From assembly GCA_033722555.1 (NCBI GenBank), contig JAWVYS010000001.1, forward strand, positions 155,162-219,161: a stretch of DNA of 64,000 bases. The letters are read 5' to 3'. Origin of the DNA: Brumimicrobium sp033722555. GTDB lineage: Bacteria; Bacteroidota; Bacteroidia; Flavobacteriales_D; Crocinitomicaceae. The position numbers and the translations under genes were made by a program. The notes under the pieces were generated by a model, which was not told the DNA's origin, did no database searches, and saw only the letters and a list, made by a program, of their open reading frames with translations. Shown piece after piece: positions 33,172 to 42,456 of this stretch. The first letter of the stretch is position 1. Every line of letters begins with the position of its first letter.

Positions 33172-36074
33172 GGATAGAAAAGTTACATATCGACGGGTTT
33201 GGTGTTTTTCATGCTAAGGAAATAGATGGTTTTAAATCCGGCGTGAATGTTTTGTATGGAAGGAATGAAGCGGGAAAATCGACCCTGCTGGATTTCATAC
33301 GATTTACGCTCTTCGAATATCCCCGTTTTCTGGAACAGCGAAGACCGCCTTTGAATGGAGGAAAACATGGGGGAACGATCTGGTTGAGAAATCAGGAAGA
33401 AGAGCCGCTTTCCATTTATCGCCATGGCAACGCAAAGGAAGTCAGATTTGAATATAAGGATCAGCGTATTGAGGATATAAACACATATCATCGAATGATT
33501 AGTAACGCCTCCGTTGATCTATACAGGAATGTTTACGCAATCACTCTGGATGAATTAATGCAAGTTGAGCAACTCGATGATTCTGGAATGGAGGATCGCA
33601 TTTTCAGTATGGGCATGGGTTTGTCGGGAGTCAATTTTGGCATGTTTGAGGCTGAGATTAAAAAGCATTCGGAGGAACTGTTTACCGTCCGGGGCAGAAC
33701 CCAGGTGTTGGCTGAGATCACAACGAAAATTCAGGAGAAAGAACAGACTATCGGGGAACTCAGAAATAAACTGGATGATTATAATAGATTGTCGGAAGAG
33801 AAGAATAGTCTGCAAGAGGAACTGAAATCGCTGAAGGATAAACGGGAATCTTATGGTCTTTTAGTTAACCGCGATGAAGATCTGAAAAGGGCTTACCCCT
33901 CATTTATCGAATATCTGGAAGCACGAAAAATCATTGATCAGGAAGGACAGATGGAATTTTACGGATTGCATCTTGCGGAAGAATTCAGGGAACTGAAAAA
34001 TGGTTTGAACAACGAAGAAAAGGAAATCGCCCGGATCCGAAATAAGATCACTCAGCTTGTTGATAAATTAGAAGGTCTGAGCTGGGACAAAGACTTAGCA
34101 AAGCATACGTACTTACTGGATTATTTTAAAGCTTCAGTGAAAATATTTGAGCAAGCGAGAACGGATCTTGTTCATGAGGAAGATAAAAGAGAACGTGCCC
34201 ATTTGGCTTTGAAAAACAAGAGCCTTATGCTTGGAGATAGTGTGGATACAGAAAAGCTCCTTAAGCTCAAAGGAAGTCTTGAAATTCGTTCGAAAGCGGC
34301 AAAATCCATGGATATCCTTCAATCGCTGATGCGTCAGGCAGAAAGTAAGAAGGAAACGCTTAATTCTCATCAAAACGAGCTTGACCGGTTAAATATTCGT
34401 AAAACCGATGCTGAAAAGCAACGGAGTGAACTTGAAATTAATGATCAACAGAAAAAGGATCAGTACAGTGAGAAAAAGATCGTTCTGGAAACAGAATTTC
34501 AGCGTGCTTTAAAAAACACAGGTGGTTCTTCAGCCACTGGTGGAAATTGGAAATTAATATATCTTGTCCTTGGTATCTTTTTATTGCTGGGAGGCACTTT
34601 ATTTTTTGTTAATACGACCGCTGCAATTGCTGTGATTACTGCCGTTGTACTTGGCTCATTTATTTTGCTTTTAGGTTCAAAATCAGGCGCTAGTGCTGCG
34701 CCCTCAAAAATGGTAGATGTCACCTCAATCAGTTTGGAAATTGAAAAAATCAAAAACGATGTTAAACAGTTTGAGGAACTAACGTCACGAATCAAAGACT
34801 TAGATTCTGCTATTGAGGAAAGGAAAAGAATGATTGAGATTGTATCCGAGGAGGTCGAAAATATTGCTGATGAGATCGAAAGGGTAAAAAATGACTGGGT
34901 TCGTTTACTTAAGGAAAATCAACTTCCTGAATCCCTTGAGATCCATGAGATGGATGCATTTTTATCCACAGTGGAAGAATTAAAACGTCAGGACACTGCC
35001 AAAAAAGAGGCAGAAGCGACCATTGAAAAGAATAAAAAGCGTATTACTGATTTTGAGAATAAGGTGAAAGAAGTCTTTCCGGATATTTCTTCGGTAGATG
35101 TTGCTTTTGTATATGCGCTTATCGAGAAGATCGAGAAAAATCAAAAAATTCAGGAGGAAAGACAACGTCTTGAGGAGCAAATCTCCGATCTTAAAGAGGA
35201 TGAGTCTCAGTCAAGCAATGAAATAAGTATCCTGAGAGACCAAATGAATAAGCTTCTTGCGGAAGTAAATGTTGGGGACGAAAATGAATTTTATGCCCAT
35301 TTTGAAAAGCAAAATCAGCTCGCAGAAGCGAAATCCCAAATGGATTCTGCCGAAAAGACAATTCGCACCATCTGTGGTGAAAATAAACTTGAAAAGACAC
35401 TGGAAGATTTAGGTCAGATGACGCCAGCAGAACTGAGTATAAAACTCGATGAAACACAGGGACTTCATAAAAAGTTTAAGCACGAATATGACGAAATGAA
35501 TCGAAGGCTTGCGGCAGTATCAACGGAAATACGTCATATTTTGCAGCCCGATGAAATGTTTAAGCTCCAAAACGAAAAAGAAAGCCTGGAAGCGCAATTG
35601 AAAGAAGGAGTCAAGGAATGGTTAACGAACAAAATGGCTCTGAGAATAATTTCGGAAAGCAAACAGAAGTATGAGGAGGAAAAACAGCCCGAAGTAATTA
35701 CTCAGACCAGAGATTATCTCAAAGACATTACGGACAATGCCTACGAAGACCTTCGCATATCACTGAGCGAAAAACACGTCAGCGTAATTGATAAACAAGG
35801 CAAACAAAAATCTGTTGGAGAACTAAGTCGCGGAACACGTGAGCAGTTGTTACTTGCCTTAAGAATGGGTCTTATCGAGGAATATGAAAAATCAGCCGAA
35901 CCTTTACCGGTTGTCCTGGATGATGTAATGGTTAATTTTGATGTTCACAGGTCGAGGAATCTGGCAAAAACGCTTACACATTTCGCTCAGAAACGCCAGG
36001 TGATCTTGTTTACCTGTCATGAACATACAAAAGAACTATTCCGGGAATTCAACGCAAACATTGTTGAATGGTAG
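33168..36074 (+). CDS. YhaN-like AAA ATPase with long coiled coils
   Basis: A 968-aa SMC/Rad50-type ATPase, partner of the nuclease gene it overlaps by 4 bp. The start is GTG, fixed by the GTGA overlap. The N-terminal Walker A is GRNEAGKST at 31-39; the signature region (LSRGTREQLLLALRM) and Walker B (PVVLDDVMVNFD) lie near the C terminus. Between them run two long coiled coils. At about 460-500 they are broken by a hydrophobic hairpin that reads as two membrane helices, a feature of YhaN proteins that is absent from SbcC or Rad50 (which have a zinc hook). The complex may thus be membrane-attached. It converges on the thioesterase gene with no spacing. Confidence 0.9.
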   Translation: MRIEKLHIDGFGVFHAKEIDGFKSGVNVLYGRNEAGKSTLLDFIRFTLFEYPRFLEQRRPPLNGGKHGGTIWLRNQEEEPLSIYRHGNAKEVRFEYKDQRIEDINTYHRMISNASVDLYRNVYAITLDELMQVEQLDDSGMEDRIFSMGMGLSGVNFGMFEAEIKKHSEELFTVRGRTQVLAEITTKIQEKEQTIGELRNKLDDYNRLSEEKNSLQEELKSLKDKRESYGLLVNRDEDLKRAYPSFIEYLEARKIIDQEGQMEFYGLHLAEEFRELKNGLNNEEKEIARIRNKITQLVDKLEGLSWDKDLAKHTYLLDYFKASVKIFEQARTDLVHEEDKRERAHLALKNKSLMLGDSVDTEKLLKLKGSLEIRSKAAKSMDILQSLMRQAESKKETLNSHQNELDRLNIRKTDAEKQRSELEINDQQKKDQYSEKKIVLETEFQRALKNTGGSSATGGNWKLIYLVLGIFLLLGGTLFFVNTTAAIAVITAVVLGSFILLLGSKSGASAAPSKMVDVTSISLEIEKIKNDVKQFEELTSRIKDLDSAIEERKRMIEIVSEEVENIADEIERVKNDWVRLLKENQLPESLEIHEMDAFLSTVEELKRQDTAKKEAEATIEKNKKRITDFENKVKEVFPDISSVDVAFVYALIEKIEKNQKIQEERQRLEEQISDLKEDESQSSNEISILRDQMNKLLAEVNVGDENEFYAHFEKQNQLAEAKSQMDSAEKTIRTICGENKLEKTLEDLGQMTPAELSIKLDETQGLHKKFKHEYDEMNRRLAAVSTEIRHILQPDEMFKLQNEKESLEAQLKEGVKEWLTNKMALRIISESKQKYEEEKQPEVITQTRDYLKDITDNAYEDLRISLSEKHVSVIDKQGKQKSVGELSRGTREQLLLALRMGLIEEYEKSAEPLPVVLDDVMVNFDVHRSRNLAKTLTHFAQKRQVILFTCHEHTKELFREFNANIVEW

Positions 36075-36560
36075 TTATTCCTGAAAGAAGGGTTTCATTT
36101 CTTCCGATATTTGTTCGCGCAGTTTCTTTAATTTCTTCGCATACGCAGCAAGGTTCTTTTCTTTTTCAGTAGAAGGCTCCCATTTTTTTACAGTCTGTGG
36201 ATTACCGTTTTCATCAACAGAAACAAAGACGATTACACAGTGAGTTGTTTTCTGGAACTCATCATGCTCAAAATCTCTGGAGTAAACATCAACGGCGATG
36301 TGAATGCTTGTATTTCCGGTATAGATTACCATCGCATCTACTTTCACCACGTCTCCAATGCTGACTGGTTTTAAAAAGCGTATTCCTCCGACATAAACAG
36401 TTACACAGTAAGTCCCTGACCATGTTCGGGCACAGGTGAAAGCAGCCTGATCAATCCATTTCATCACTACACCACCGTGTACCTTCCCGCCAAAGTTAAC
36501 GTCCGTTGGTTCACTGATAAACTGGAACGATATTTTATTTTTTTCCATGTTATTAGACAA
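36075..36560 (-). CDS. acyl-CoA thioesterase (hotdog fold, YciA-like)
   Basis: A 161-aa hotdog-fold acyl-CoA hydrolase. The core VNFGGKVHGGVVMKWIDQAAF holds the family pattern of a Gly-rich turn ahead of the long helix (residues about 20-40), followed by VGGIRFLKPVSIGDVVKVDA. Such enzymes release free fatty acids and CoA from acyl-CoA, in the cytoplasm. The start could be the first Met (36560) or Met5 (36548); both precede the conserved core. It follows ileS by 19 bp on the same strand and is probably co-transcribed with it. Confidence 0.9.
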   Translation of the reverse strand: MSNNMEKNKISFQFISEPTDVNFGGKVHGGVVMKWIDQAAFTCARTWSGTYCVTVYVGGIRFLKPVSIGDVVKVDAMVIYTGNTSIHIAVDVYSRDFEHDEFQKTTHCVIVFVSVDENGNPQTVKKWEPSTEKEKNLAAYAKKLKKLREQISEEMKPFFQE

Positions 36561-36579
36561 ATCTCTATTTCTGATTTTG

Positions 36580-39500
36580 TTACACCTTCCTCAATCCCAC
36601 CTTCGTATCTCCTTCCTCCTCAATATCCGCCAAAAACTCTGTGCCTTCAATGCTTCCTACATTGATCGCTGAAGCTAAAACTTCGGCTGCGATGTAGTTT
36701 TTGTTGGCTTCGATGGCCGCTGAAATTTCCTCATTGGTACTGATGGTGATATTGATCTTATCTGTCACCTCTAGTCCTGCTTCTTTTCTGAAATTCTGGA
36801 TGCGGTTTACCAATTCACGGGCTATTCCTTCCTGTTTAAGAGCAGGAGTGATTGTGATGTCCAGCGCCACCGTAATACCGTTTTCCGATGTTACAAGCCA
36901 TCCCGGGATGTCGTCCGTTTCTATTTCGAAGTCATTTAAATCAAGTGAAACGGGTTCGCCTTCTACTGTTCCTTTCCAGCCCTTATTAGCCTCAACGGCG
37001 GCAATTTCACTTTCTCCCCATTGACCGATTATTTTGGAGATCGCTTTCATTTGCTTGCCATATTTCGGACCAATGGTCTTGAAGTTCGGTTTGATTTTCT
37101 TCACCAAAACATCCGTAGTGTCTTCAAGGAGTTCCATCTCTTTAACGTTAATTTCGGACAGAATTAAATCCTTTACATGTTCAATACGAGCCTTGAAGCT
37201 TTTATCAAGAATAGGAACCATTATTTTCTGTAGCGGTTGACGCACACGTATTTTCTCTTTTTTTCTGAGACTTAAAGCCATAGACGAAACCTGTTGAGCT
37301 ATTTCCATCTGTGCTTCAAGTTCCTCATCGATATCAGAATAGTTTACCTCCGGGAAATCAGCTAAATGAACGGATTTAACGTGGTGACGTCCTGTAACCG
37401 TATTTAAATCAGTAAATAACTCGTCCGAGTAAAAGGGTGCTATCGGAGAGATCATGATTGCAACAGCCTCGAGGCATTCGAACAGTGTCTGATAGGCTGC
37501 TATTTTGTCCTGCGTATAATCCCCTTTCCAGAAGCGTCTTCTGCATAGGCGAACATACCAGTTCGACAACTGGTCATTTACAAACGATTGAATTAATCTA
37601 CCCGCTTTTGTGGGTTCAAACGTTTCAAAAGACACATCAACCTGTTTTTTCAGGCTGTTCAGCTTGGAGATGATCCAACGATCAATCTCAGGTCTTTTAT
37701 TCGTCGGAATACGTTCTTCACTGTAGCTAAAACCATCAATGTTGGCATAAAGGCTGAAAAAAGAATAGGTGTTGTACAGGGTTCCGAAAAATTTGCGCTG
37801 GGTTTCTTTGATTCCTTCTGTGTCAAATTTCAGATTATCCCAAGGTGCTGCATTGGTGATCATGTACCAGCGGGTGGCATCCGGGCCGAACTCATCCAGA
37901 GTCATAAATGGATCAACCGCATTTCCAAGCCTCTTAGACATTTTCTGACCGTTCTTATCCAGAACCAATCCGTTTGAAATAACATTTTTATAGGCAACGG
38001 AGTCAAAGGTCAGGGTGGCGATGGCGTGAAGTGTATAAAACCAACCCCTGGTCTGGTCAACTCCCTCGGCGATAAAATCACCGGGAAACCCTTTGTGCTC
38101 GTCTATCATCTCCTTGTTTTCGAAAGGATAATGCCACTGTGCATAAGGCATGGATCCCGAATCGAACCATACATCGATGAGATCGGCTTCCCTTTTCATG
38201 GGTTTGCCGGATTGCGAGACCAGTATAATCTGATCTACGTAATTTTTATGAAGATCAACCCGGCTGTAATTTTCCTCGGACATGTTCGAAGGGTCAAAAT
38301 CCGCAAGGGGGTTTTGGTCCATAAATCCTTTCTCTACCGCTTTTTGACATTCTTCTTTCAATTGTTTGATCGAAGAAATACAGATTTGTTCAGCGCCGTC
38401 TTCTGTTCTCCAAATTGGTATAGGAATTCCCCAGTACCTTGAGCGTGAAAGGTTCCAGTCATTAAGATTTTCAAGCCATTTTCCAAAACGACCCGTTCCT
38501 GTGGATTCCGGTTGCCAGTTGATGGTTTTATTGAGTTCAATCAAACGCTCTTTTTTATCAGTAACTTTAATAAACCATGAATCAAGGGGGTAGTATAAAA
38601 CCGGTTTGTCCGTTCTCCAACAATGCGGATAACTGTGTTCGTATTTTTCAACCTTAAAGGCTTTATTTTCTTCTTTAAGTTTGATAGAAATCAGCACATC
38701 CACCGACTTTTCCGGCTCCTTTCCTTCTTCGTAGTATTCATTTTTAACATACATTCCGGCTAATTCGCCCATTTCCTTACGAAATTTGCCCTGTAAATCA
38801 ACCAGTGGAACGGGATTTCCTTTTTCATCGGGAACCAATAATCCCGGAACATCTGCGTCTTTTGCAACTTTAGCATCGTCTGCACCAAACGTTGGAGCAG
38901 TGTGTACGATTCCGGTACCATCTTCTGTCGTTACGAAATCTCCCGAAATAACCCTGAAAGCCTTTTCGGGGTTATCCATCGGTTGGGCATAGGGAAGAAG
39001 TTGTTCATATCTGATTCCTACCAGTTCAGAACCCTTGAATTCATTTCCAATAAAAAATGGTATCTTTTTATCGTCTTTTGAATAGTTTTCCAATTCGGAA
39101 ATATCTGTGACCTCGAAGTAATTTTTTGAAAACTGCTTTCCAACAAGCGCTTTTGCAATAACCACGTTGATCGGCTTATAGGTATACTGATTGTAAGACT
39201 GAACAACAACATAATCAATGTTTCTCCCTACGGTTAAAGCTGTATTTGAGGGTAGCGTCCAGGGAGTTGTTGTCCAGGCCAGGAAATGAACTTCTTCCAG
39301 ATTCTCCCCCTTAGCTCCGATCCATAGAGGGAGATGTGCTGAGTCTTTTCCTTTGATAGCTTTGAATTGAGCCACGCAGGAAGTGTCTTTTACATCGCGG
39401 TAACAGCCGGGCTGATTTAATTCGTGAGAAGACAGTCCTGTACCTGCTTTCGGAGAATAGGGCTGTATAGTATAGCCTTTATAAATGAGGCCTTTTCCGA

Positions 39501-40005
39501 ACAGTTGTCCGAGCAACCACCATACGCTTTCCATGTATTTGGAGTTGTAGGTGATATACGGGTTTTCCATATCCACCCAATAACCCATTTTCCTGGTTAG
39601 GTTATTCCAGACATCGGTGTAGCGCATTACCGCTTCTTTACAAGCTTTATTATAATCTTCGATCGAGATTTTGGAACCGATATCCTCTTTGGTGATTCCC
39701 AGTTCCTTTTCAACGCCCAGTTCTACAGGCAAACCATGGGTGTCCCATCCGGCTTTTCGCTTAACCTGAAAACCCTTTAAAGTTTTATATCTGCAGAAAA
39801 TATCCTTGATTGAGCGCGCCATTACATGGTGAATTCCGGGCAGTCCATTTGCTGACGGTGGACCTTCAAAGAATACGAAAGGTTTATTTTCGTCTCTCGT
39901 TTCGATAGAAGCTTGGAAAGTGTTTTCATCCTCCCATTTTTTCATAATTCTTTCGGTGATCTCCGGCAAATTTAAACCGTTGTATTCAGGATATTTTGCG
40001 CTCAT
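36580..40005 (-). CDS. ileS: isoleucyl-tRNA synthetase
   Basis: Charges tRNA-Ile with isoleucine. The frame opens at 40032, but the ATG at 40005 (MSAKYPEYNGLNLPEI) is the usual start and has a perfect -7 element upstream; it gives 1141 aa, normal for the long type found in Bacteroidota and eukaryotes. The HIGH-region motif reads PSANGLPGIHHVMAR (about residue 55), the editing domain lies in the middle (TTPWTLPSNTAL near 250), QKMSKRLGN carries the KMSKS loop near residue 690, and an anticodon-binding domain plus C-terminal region complete the protein. The acyl-CoA thioesterase follows after 19 bp. Confidence 0.96.
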   Translation of the reverse strand: MSAKYPEYNGLNLPEITERIMKKWEDENTFQASIETRDENKPFVFFEGPPSANGLPGIHHVMARSIKDIFCRYKTLKGFQVKRKAGWDTHGLPVELGVEKELGITKEDIGSKISIEDYNKACKEAVMRYTDVWNNLTRKMGYWVDMENPYITYNSKYMESVWWLLGQLFGKGLIYKGYTIQPYSPKAGTGLSSHELNQPGCYRDVKDTSCVAQFKAIKGKDSAHLPLWIGAKGENLEEVHFLAWTTTPWTLPSNTALTVGRNIDYVVVQSYNQYTYKPINVVIAKALVGKQFSKNYFEVTDISELENYSKDDKKIPFFIGNEFKGSELVGIRYEQLLPYAQPMDNPEKAFRVISGDFVTTEDGTGIVHTAPTFGADDAKVAKDADVPGLLVPDEKGNPVPLVDLQGKFRKEMGELAGMYVKNEYYEEGKEPEKSVDVLISIKLKEENKAFKVEKYEHSYPHCWRTDKPVLYYPLDSWFIKVTDKKERLIELNKTINWQPESTGTGRFGKWLENLNDWNLSRSRYWGIPIPIWRTEDGAEQICISSIKQLKEECQKAVEKGFMDQNPLADFDPSNMSEENYSRVDLHKNYVDQIILVSQSGKPMKREADLIDVWFDSGSMPYAQWHYPFENKEMIDEHKGFPGDFIAEGVDQTRGWFYTLHAIATLTFDSVAYKNVISNGLVLDKNGQKMSKRLGNAVDPFMTLDEFGPDATRWYMITNAAPWDNLKFDTEGIKETQRKFFGTLYNTYSFFSLYANIDGFSYSEERIPTNKRPEIDRWIISKLNSLKKQVDVSFETFEPTKAGRLIQSFVNDQLSNWYVRLCRRRFWKGDYTQDKIAAYQTLFECLEAVAIMISPIAPFYSDELFTDLNTVTGRHHVKSVHLADFPEVNYSDIDEELEAQMEIAQQVSSMALSLRKKEKIRVRQPLQKIMVPILDKSFKARIEHVKDLILSEINVKEMELLEDTTDVLVKKIKPNFKTIGPKYGKQMKAISKIIGQWGESEIAAVEANKGWKGTVEGEPVSLDLNDFEIETDDIPGWLVTSENGITVALDITITPALKQEGIARELVNRIQNFRKEAGLEVTDKINITISTNEEISAAIEANKNYIAAEVLASAINVGSIEGTEFLADIEEEGDTKVGLRKV

Positions 40006-40029
40006 ATTTTGCTTCTTTTTCTGAAGCCG

Positions 40030-40037
40030 CAAATTTA
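40030..40037 (-). promoter_or_regulatory. -7 element for ileS
   Basis: Minus-strand TAAATTTG, a perfect TAnnTTTG, 24 bp before the ileS ATG at 40005 and within the region that a longer frame would occupy, supporting the shorter start. Confidence 0.45.
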
Positions 40038-40178
40038 GGAAATTTTGTGGATTTGCCTATGAACCTAGAAAGAACAGATTTTTGAAAGAAGCTTATTAAT
40101 TCGTGGTATTTAAGCAATACTGTTGGGTCTTCAAGGATAAAAACATGCATTTAAATCCGGAGTTAGAGGGTTATTGTC

Positions 40179-40186
40179 TATTTTTG
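40179..40186 (+). promoter_or_regulatory. -7 element for the TPR-SpoIIE gene
   Basis: TATTTTTG, a perfect TAnnTTTG, 17 bp before the ATG at 40204. It overlaps the TTG-started extension of the frame, favouring the ATG. No clear -33 box is seen. Confidence 0.45.
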
Positions 40187-40203
40187 GACTAAATACTACT
40201 TGT

Positions 40204-42285
40204 ATGAAAAGTTGTCTAATCGTTATTATGATTACCGGTCTGACACAGCTAGCTCTGGCTCAAAAAAAAGATGTTGACGCCATAACCAGCAGCATGAATC
40301 AACGTTTTTTAAAAGCCCTTTATGAAAAGGGAGACGAAGAACTGGCCGGAAAAATCAGTGATAGTTTAAAGTTAATTTACGATTCATCCGGACACCTTTT
40401 TAGCCTCTATAGATATCATAATTCTAAAGGTACTCTTGAATATTATCGGGGAGAATATCCAAAATCACTGAAGCATTTTAATGATGCATTGACCTTAGGT
40501 GAAGAACACAAGGATACGGCTATTATCATTGCGGCGCGTATGAATGTCGGAGCCATTTTTTACTTGTTAAACAATTATGAAGAGGCCCTTTCTCATTATT
40601 TGCAAGACGCCAAACTCATGGAAATTCATAATAAGGAGGGCTTGCCAGGACTGTATGGAAATATTGGGATGCTTTACAACGATATTGATGAGCTTGATAA
40701 AGCTGAATTTTACTTGAAACGGGCACTTGAACTGATTGATGCCAAAGGCGAGAAAATTGAATTAATAAAGCCGTTAAACGTGCTGGGGATCGTACAGCGA
40801 AAAAAAGGAAATTATGAAGAAAGTGAAAGAACACTTAAAAAAGCACTCGCATTGGCCGGAGAAAAGCGTGAATTTTATCGTGACATAGCCGACATACATT
40901 CAAGTTTGTCGAATTTATACAACAAGACAAAAGAATTTGACAAGGAAAGATTCCATATACAGAAAACTATCGATTATTACGAAAAGATAAATAATCCATC
41001 CAATATTATTTATGGACGGCAACTAATGGCTAAGTTCTATCTTGAACGCGGCGAAGAGGAGAAGGCAGAGGATCAGATTAAAACGGCCATTGAACTTTTT
41101 AAGTCATCGGATATTCCTTTGGAATCGAAGAAAGAATTTTTTACGACCTATGCTCACATTCTTTATGCTCGTGAAAAATATAAGGAGGCATATGATCAAT
41201 TAAATCAAGGCTTTGAGTTATTTGATACCCTTATTGATCTTCAAAAGATTGAACAAGTTTCTCAACTTGAAACCAAATATTTCTATCAGCAAAAAATGGA
41301 GATGGATTCGCTTAAAAGGGCTGAAGATAGAAAAAAACAAGATCTCCGAGTGAAGAAAGAAAAAGCTGAAAGTGAAAAAGCTCTGGCGGAACAAAAATTT
41401 TATTCAACCGTCGGAATTGGCGGGTCTTTATCGTTGCTTGTCATCGCGTTTGTTTTGTTTAAAGCTTATAGAAACAAGAATAAATCGAATATTCTTATTT
41501 CTCAACAGAAAAATCAACTTGAATCGAAGCAAACGGAAATACTTGCCTCAATACAGTATGCGAAGCGTATTCAAACGGCCATTTTACCCCCCAGGAGCCT
41601 CGTTAAATCTTTCTTAGAGAACTCTTTTATTCTTTATAAGCCTAAGGATGTAGTGGCCGGAGACTTTTACTGGATGGAACATGTTGGTGATACTGTTCTC
41701 TTTGCAGCGGCTGATTGTACAGGTCATGGTGTGCCTGGAGCAATGGTATCCGTTATTTGTAACAGTGGTTTAAACCGGGCTGTGAGAGAATTCAACCTAA
41801 CGGAACCGGACAAAATTCTGAATAAAACCCGTGAAATAGTTATTCAGGAATTCGAGAAGTCCGATGAAATTGTAAAGGATGGAATGGATGTTTCCCTCGT
41901 CTCTCTGACGAAGAAAACGAACGAGGTAAAATGGGCAGGAGCCAATAATCCCCTTTGGATAATACGAAAAAATGCTTCGGTAGTTGAGGAAATCAAAGGA
42001 GATAAACAACCTATTGGTCAGTATGATTCACCGAAACCTTTTACATTGCACAATTTAACCCTTGAGCGGGGTGATTCGGTTTATATTTTTACTGACGGTT
42101 TTTATGATCAGTTCGGCGGAATCCATAACAAAAAGTTCAAATCAGTAAATTTTAAAAAATTGCTTTTAAGTATCCGCGATAAGACAATGGAAGAGCAGAG
42201 AACTCTGTTAGAAAAGGCTTTCGAAGAGTGGAAAGGAGATTACGAGCAGGTCGATGATCTTTGCGTCATAGGGGTGAGACTATGA
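40204..42285 (+). CDS. TPR-repeat membrane protein with SpoIIE phosphatase domain
   Basis: A 693-aa signalling protein. A signal sequence (MKSCLIVIMITGLTQLALAQ) is followed by about six tetratricopeptide repeats in the periplasm (residues about 60-360), a charged coiled coil, one membrane helix (about 400-420), another coiled segment and a cytoplasmic PP2C-type SpoIIE phosphatase domain (about 450-693). The phosphatase core is recognisable: LYKPKDVVAGDFYW, AAADCTGHGVPGAMVSV, VYIFTDGFYDQFGG and the end VDDLCVIGVRL. Such proteins are common in Bacteroidota and dephosphorylate anti-sigma antagonists or similar targets; the target here is unknown. The final 37 bp recur 71 bp further on. Confidence 0.9.
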   Translation: MKSCLIVIMITGLTQLALAQKKDVDAITSSMNQRFLKALYEKGDEELAGKISDSLKLIYDSSGHLFSLYRYHNSKGTLEYYRGEYPKSLKHFNDALTLGEEHKDTAIIIAARMNVGAIFYLLNNYEEALSHYLQDAKLMEIHNKEGLPGLYGNIGMLYNDIDELDKAEFYLKRALELIDAKGEKIELIKPLNVLGIVQRKKGNYEESERTLKKALALAGEKREFYRDIADIHSSLSNLYNKTKEFDKERFHIQKTIDYYEKINNPSNIIYGRQLMAKFYLERGEEEKAEDQIKTAIELFKSSDIPLESKKEFFTTYAHILYAREKYKEAYDQLNQGFELFDTLIDLQKIEQVSQLETKYFYQQKMEMDSLKRAEDRKKQDLRVKKEKAESEKALAEQKFYSTVGIGGSLSLLVIAFVLFKAYRNKNKSNILISQQKNQLESKQTEILASIQYAKRIQTAILPPRSLVKSFLENSFILYKPKDVVAGDFYWMEHVGDTVLFAAADCTGHGVPGAMVSVICNSGLNRAVREFNLTEPDKILNKTREIVIQEFEKSDEIVKDGMDVSLVSLTKKTNEVKWAGANNPLWIIRKNASVVEEIKGDKQPIGQYDSPKPFTLHNLTLERGDSVYIFTDGFYDQFGGIHNKKFKSVNFKKLLLSIRDKTMEEQRTLLEKAFEEWKGDYEQVDDLCVIGVRL

Positions 42286-42356
42286 CTTGAAAAGTCACGA
42301 TCCTGATCAGAGCATCATGGGTCGATGATCTTTGCGTCATAGGCGTGAGACTATGA
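42249..42356 (+). repeat. two 37-bp direct copies of the SpoIIE gene end
   Basis: The coding end of the phosphatase gene (42249-42285, encoding VDDLCVIGVRL and stop) is repeated at 42320-42356 with one mismatch, in the same orientation, 71 bp apart. The second copy keeps the reading frame of the motif and its stop but has no gene upstream, so it is a remnant of a duplication or of a lost paralogue. Confidence 0.9.
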
Positions 42357-42404
42357 GTCTTAAAGCCAGTATTTAGGGAAAAAGCTAAGGGTAGATAAAT
42401 AAGG

Positions 42405-42435
42405 TTGAATATAAGAAATAATTATCGTAATATTG
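42405..42435 (+). promoter_or_regulatory. candidate ars operon promoter
   Basis: TTG at 42405-42407, a 20-bp spacer and TAATATTG at 42428-42435 (7 of 8 to TAnnTTTG). The -7 box lies inside the left arm of the dyad at 42423-42456, so a bound repressor would block polymerase. Confidence 0.5.
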
Positions 42436-42456
42436 CAATGTTATAATAATACGGTA
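42423..42456. promoter_or_regulatory. probable ArsR operator
   Basis: TATCGTAATATT and AATAATACGGTA form an inverted repeat matching at 10 of 12 positions, with a 10-bp spacer. It covers the likely -7 element and reaches the first base of the arsR ATG. The position is what is expected for autoregulation by ArsR; binding is inferred. Confidence 0.55.

Noticed and set aside
40006..40032. Nine-codon upstream extension of ileS
   Set aside because: The family normally starts at MSAKYPEY; the extension sits between the -7 box and the ATG and has no conserved content.
42286..42356. Short frame ending VDDLCVIGVRL after the SpoIIE gene
   Set aside because: It has no start or phosphatase body; it is treated as a repeat remnant and not a gene.
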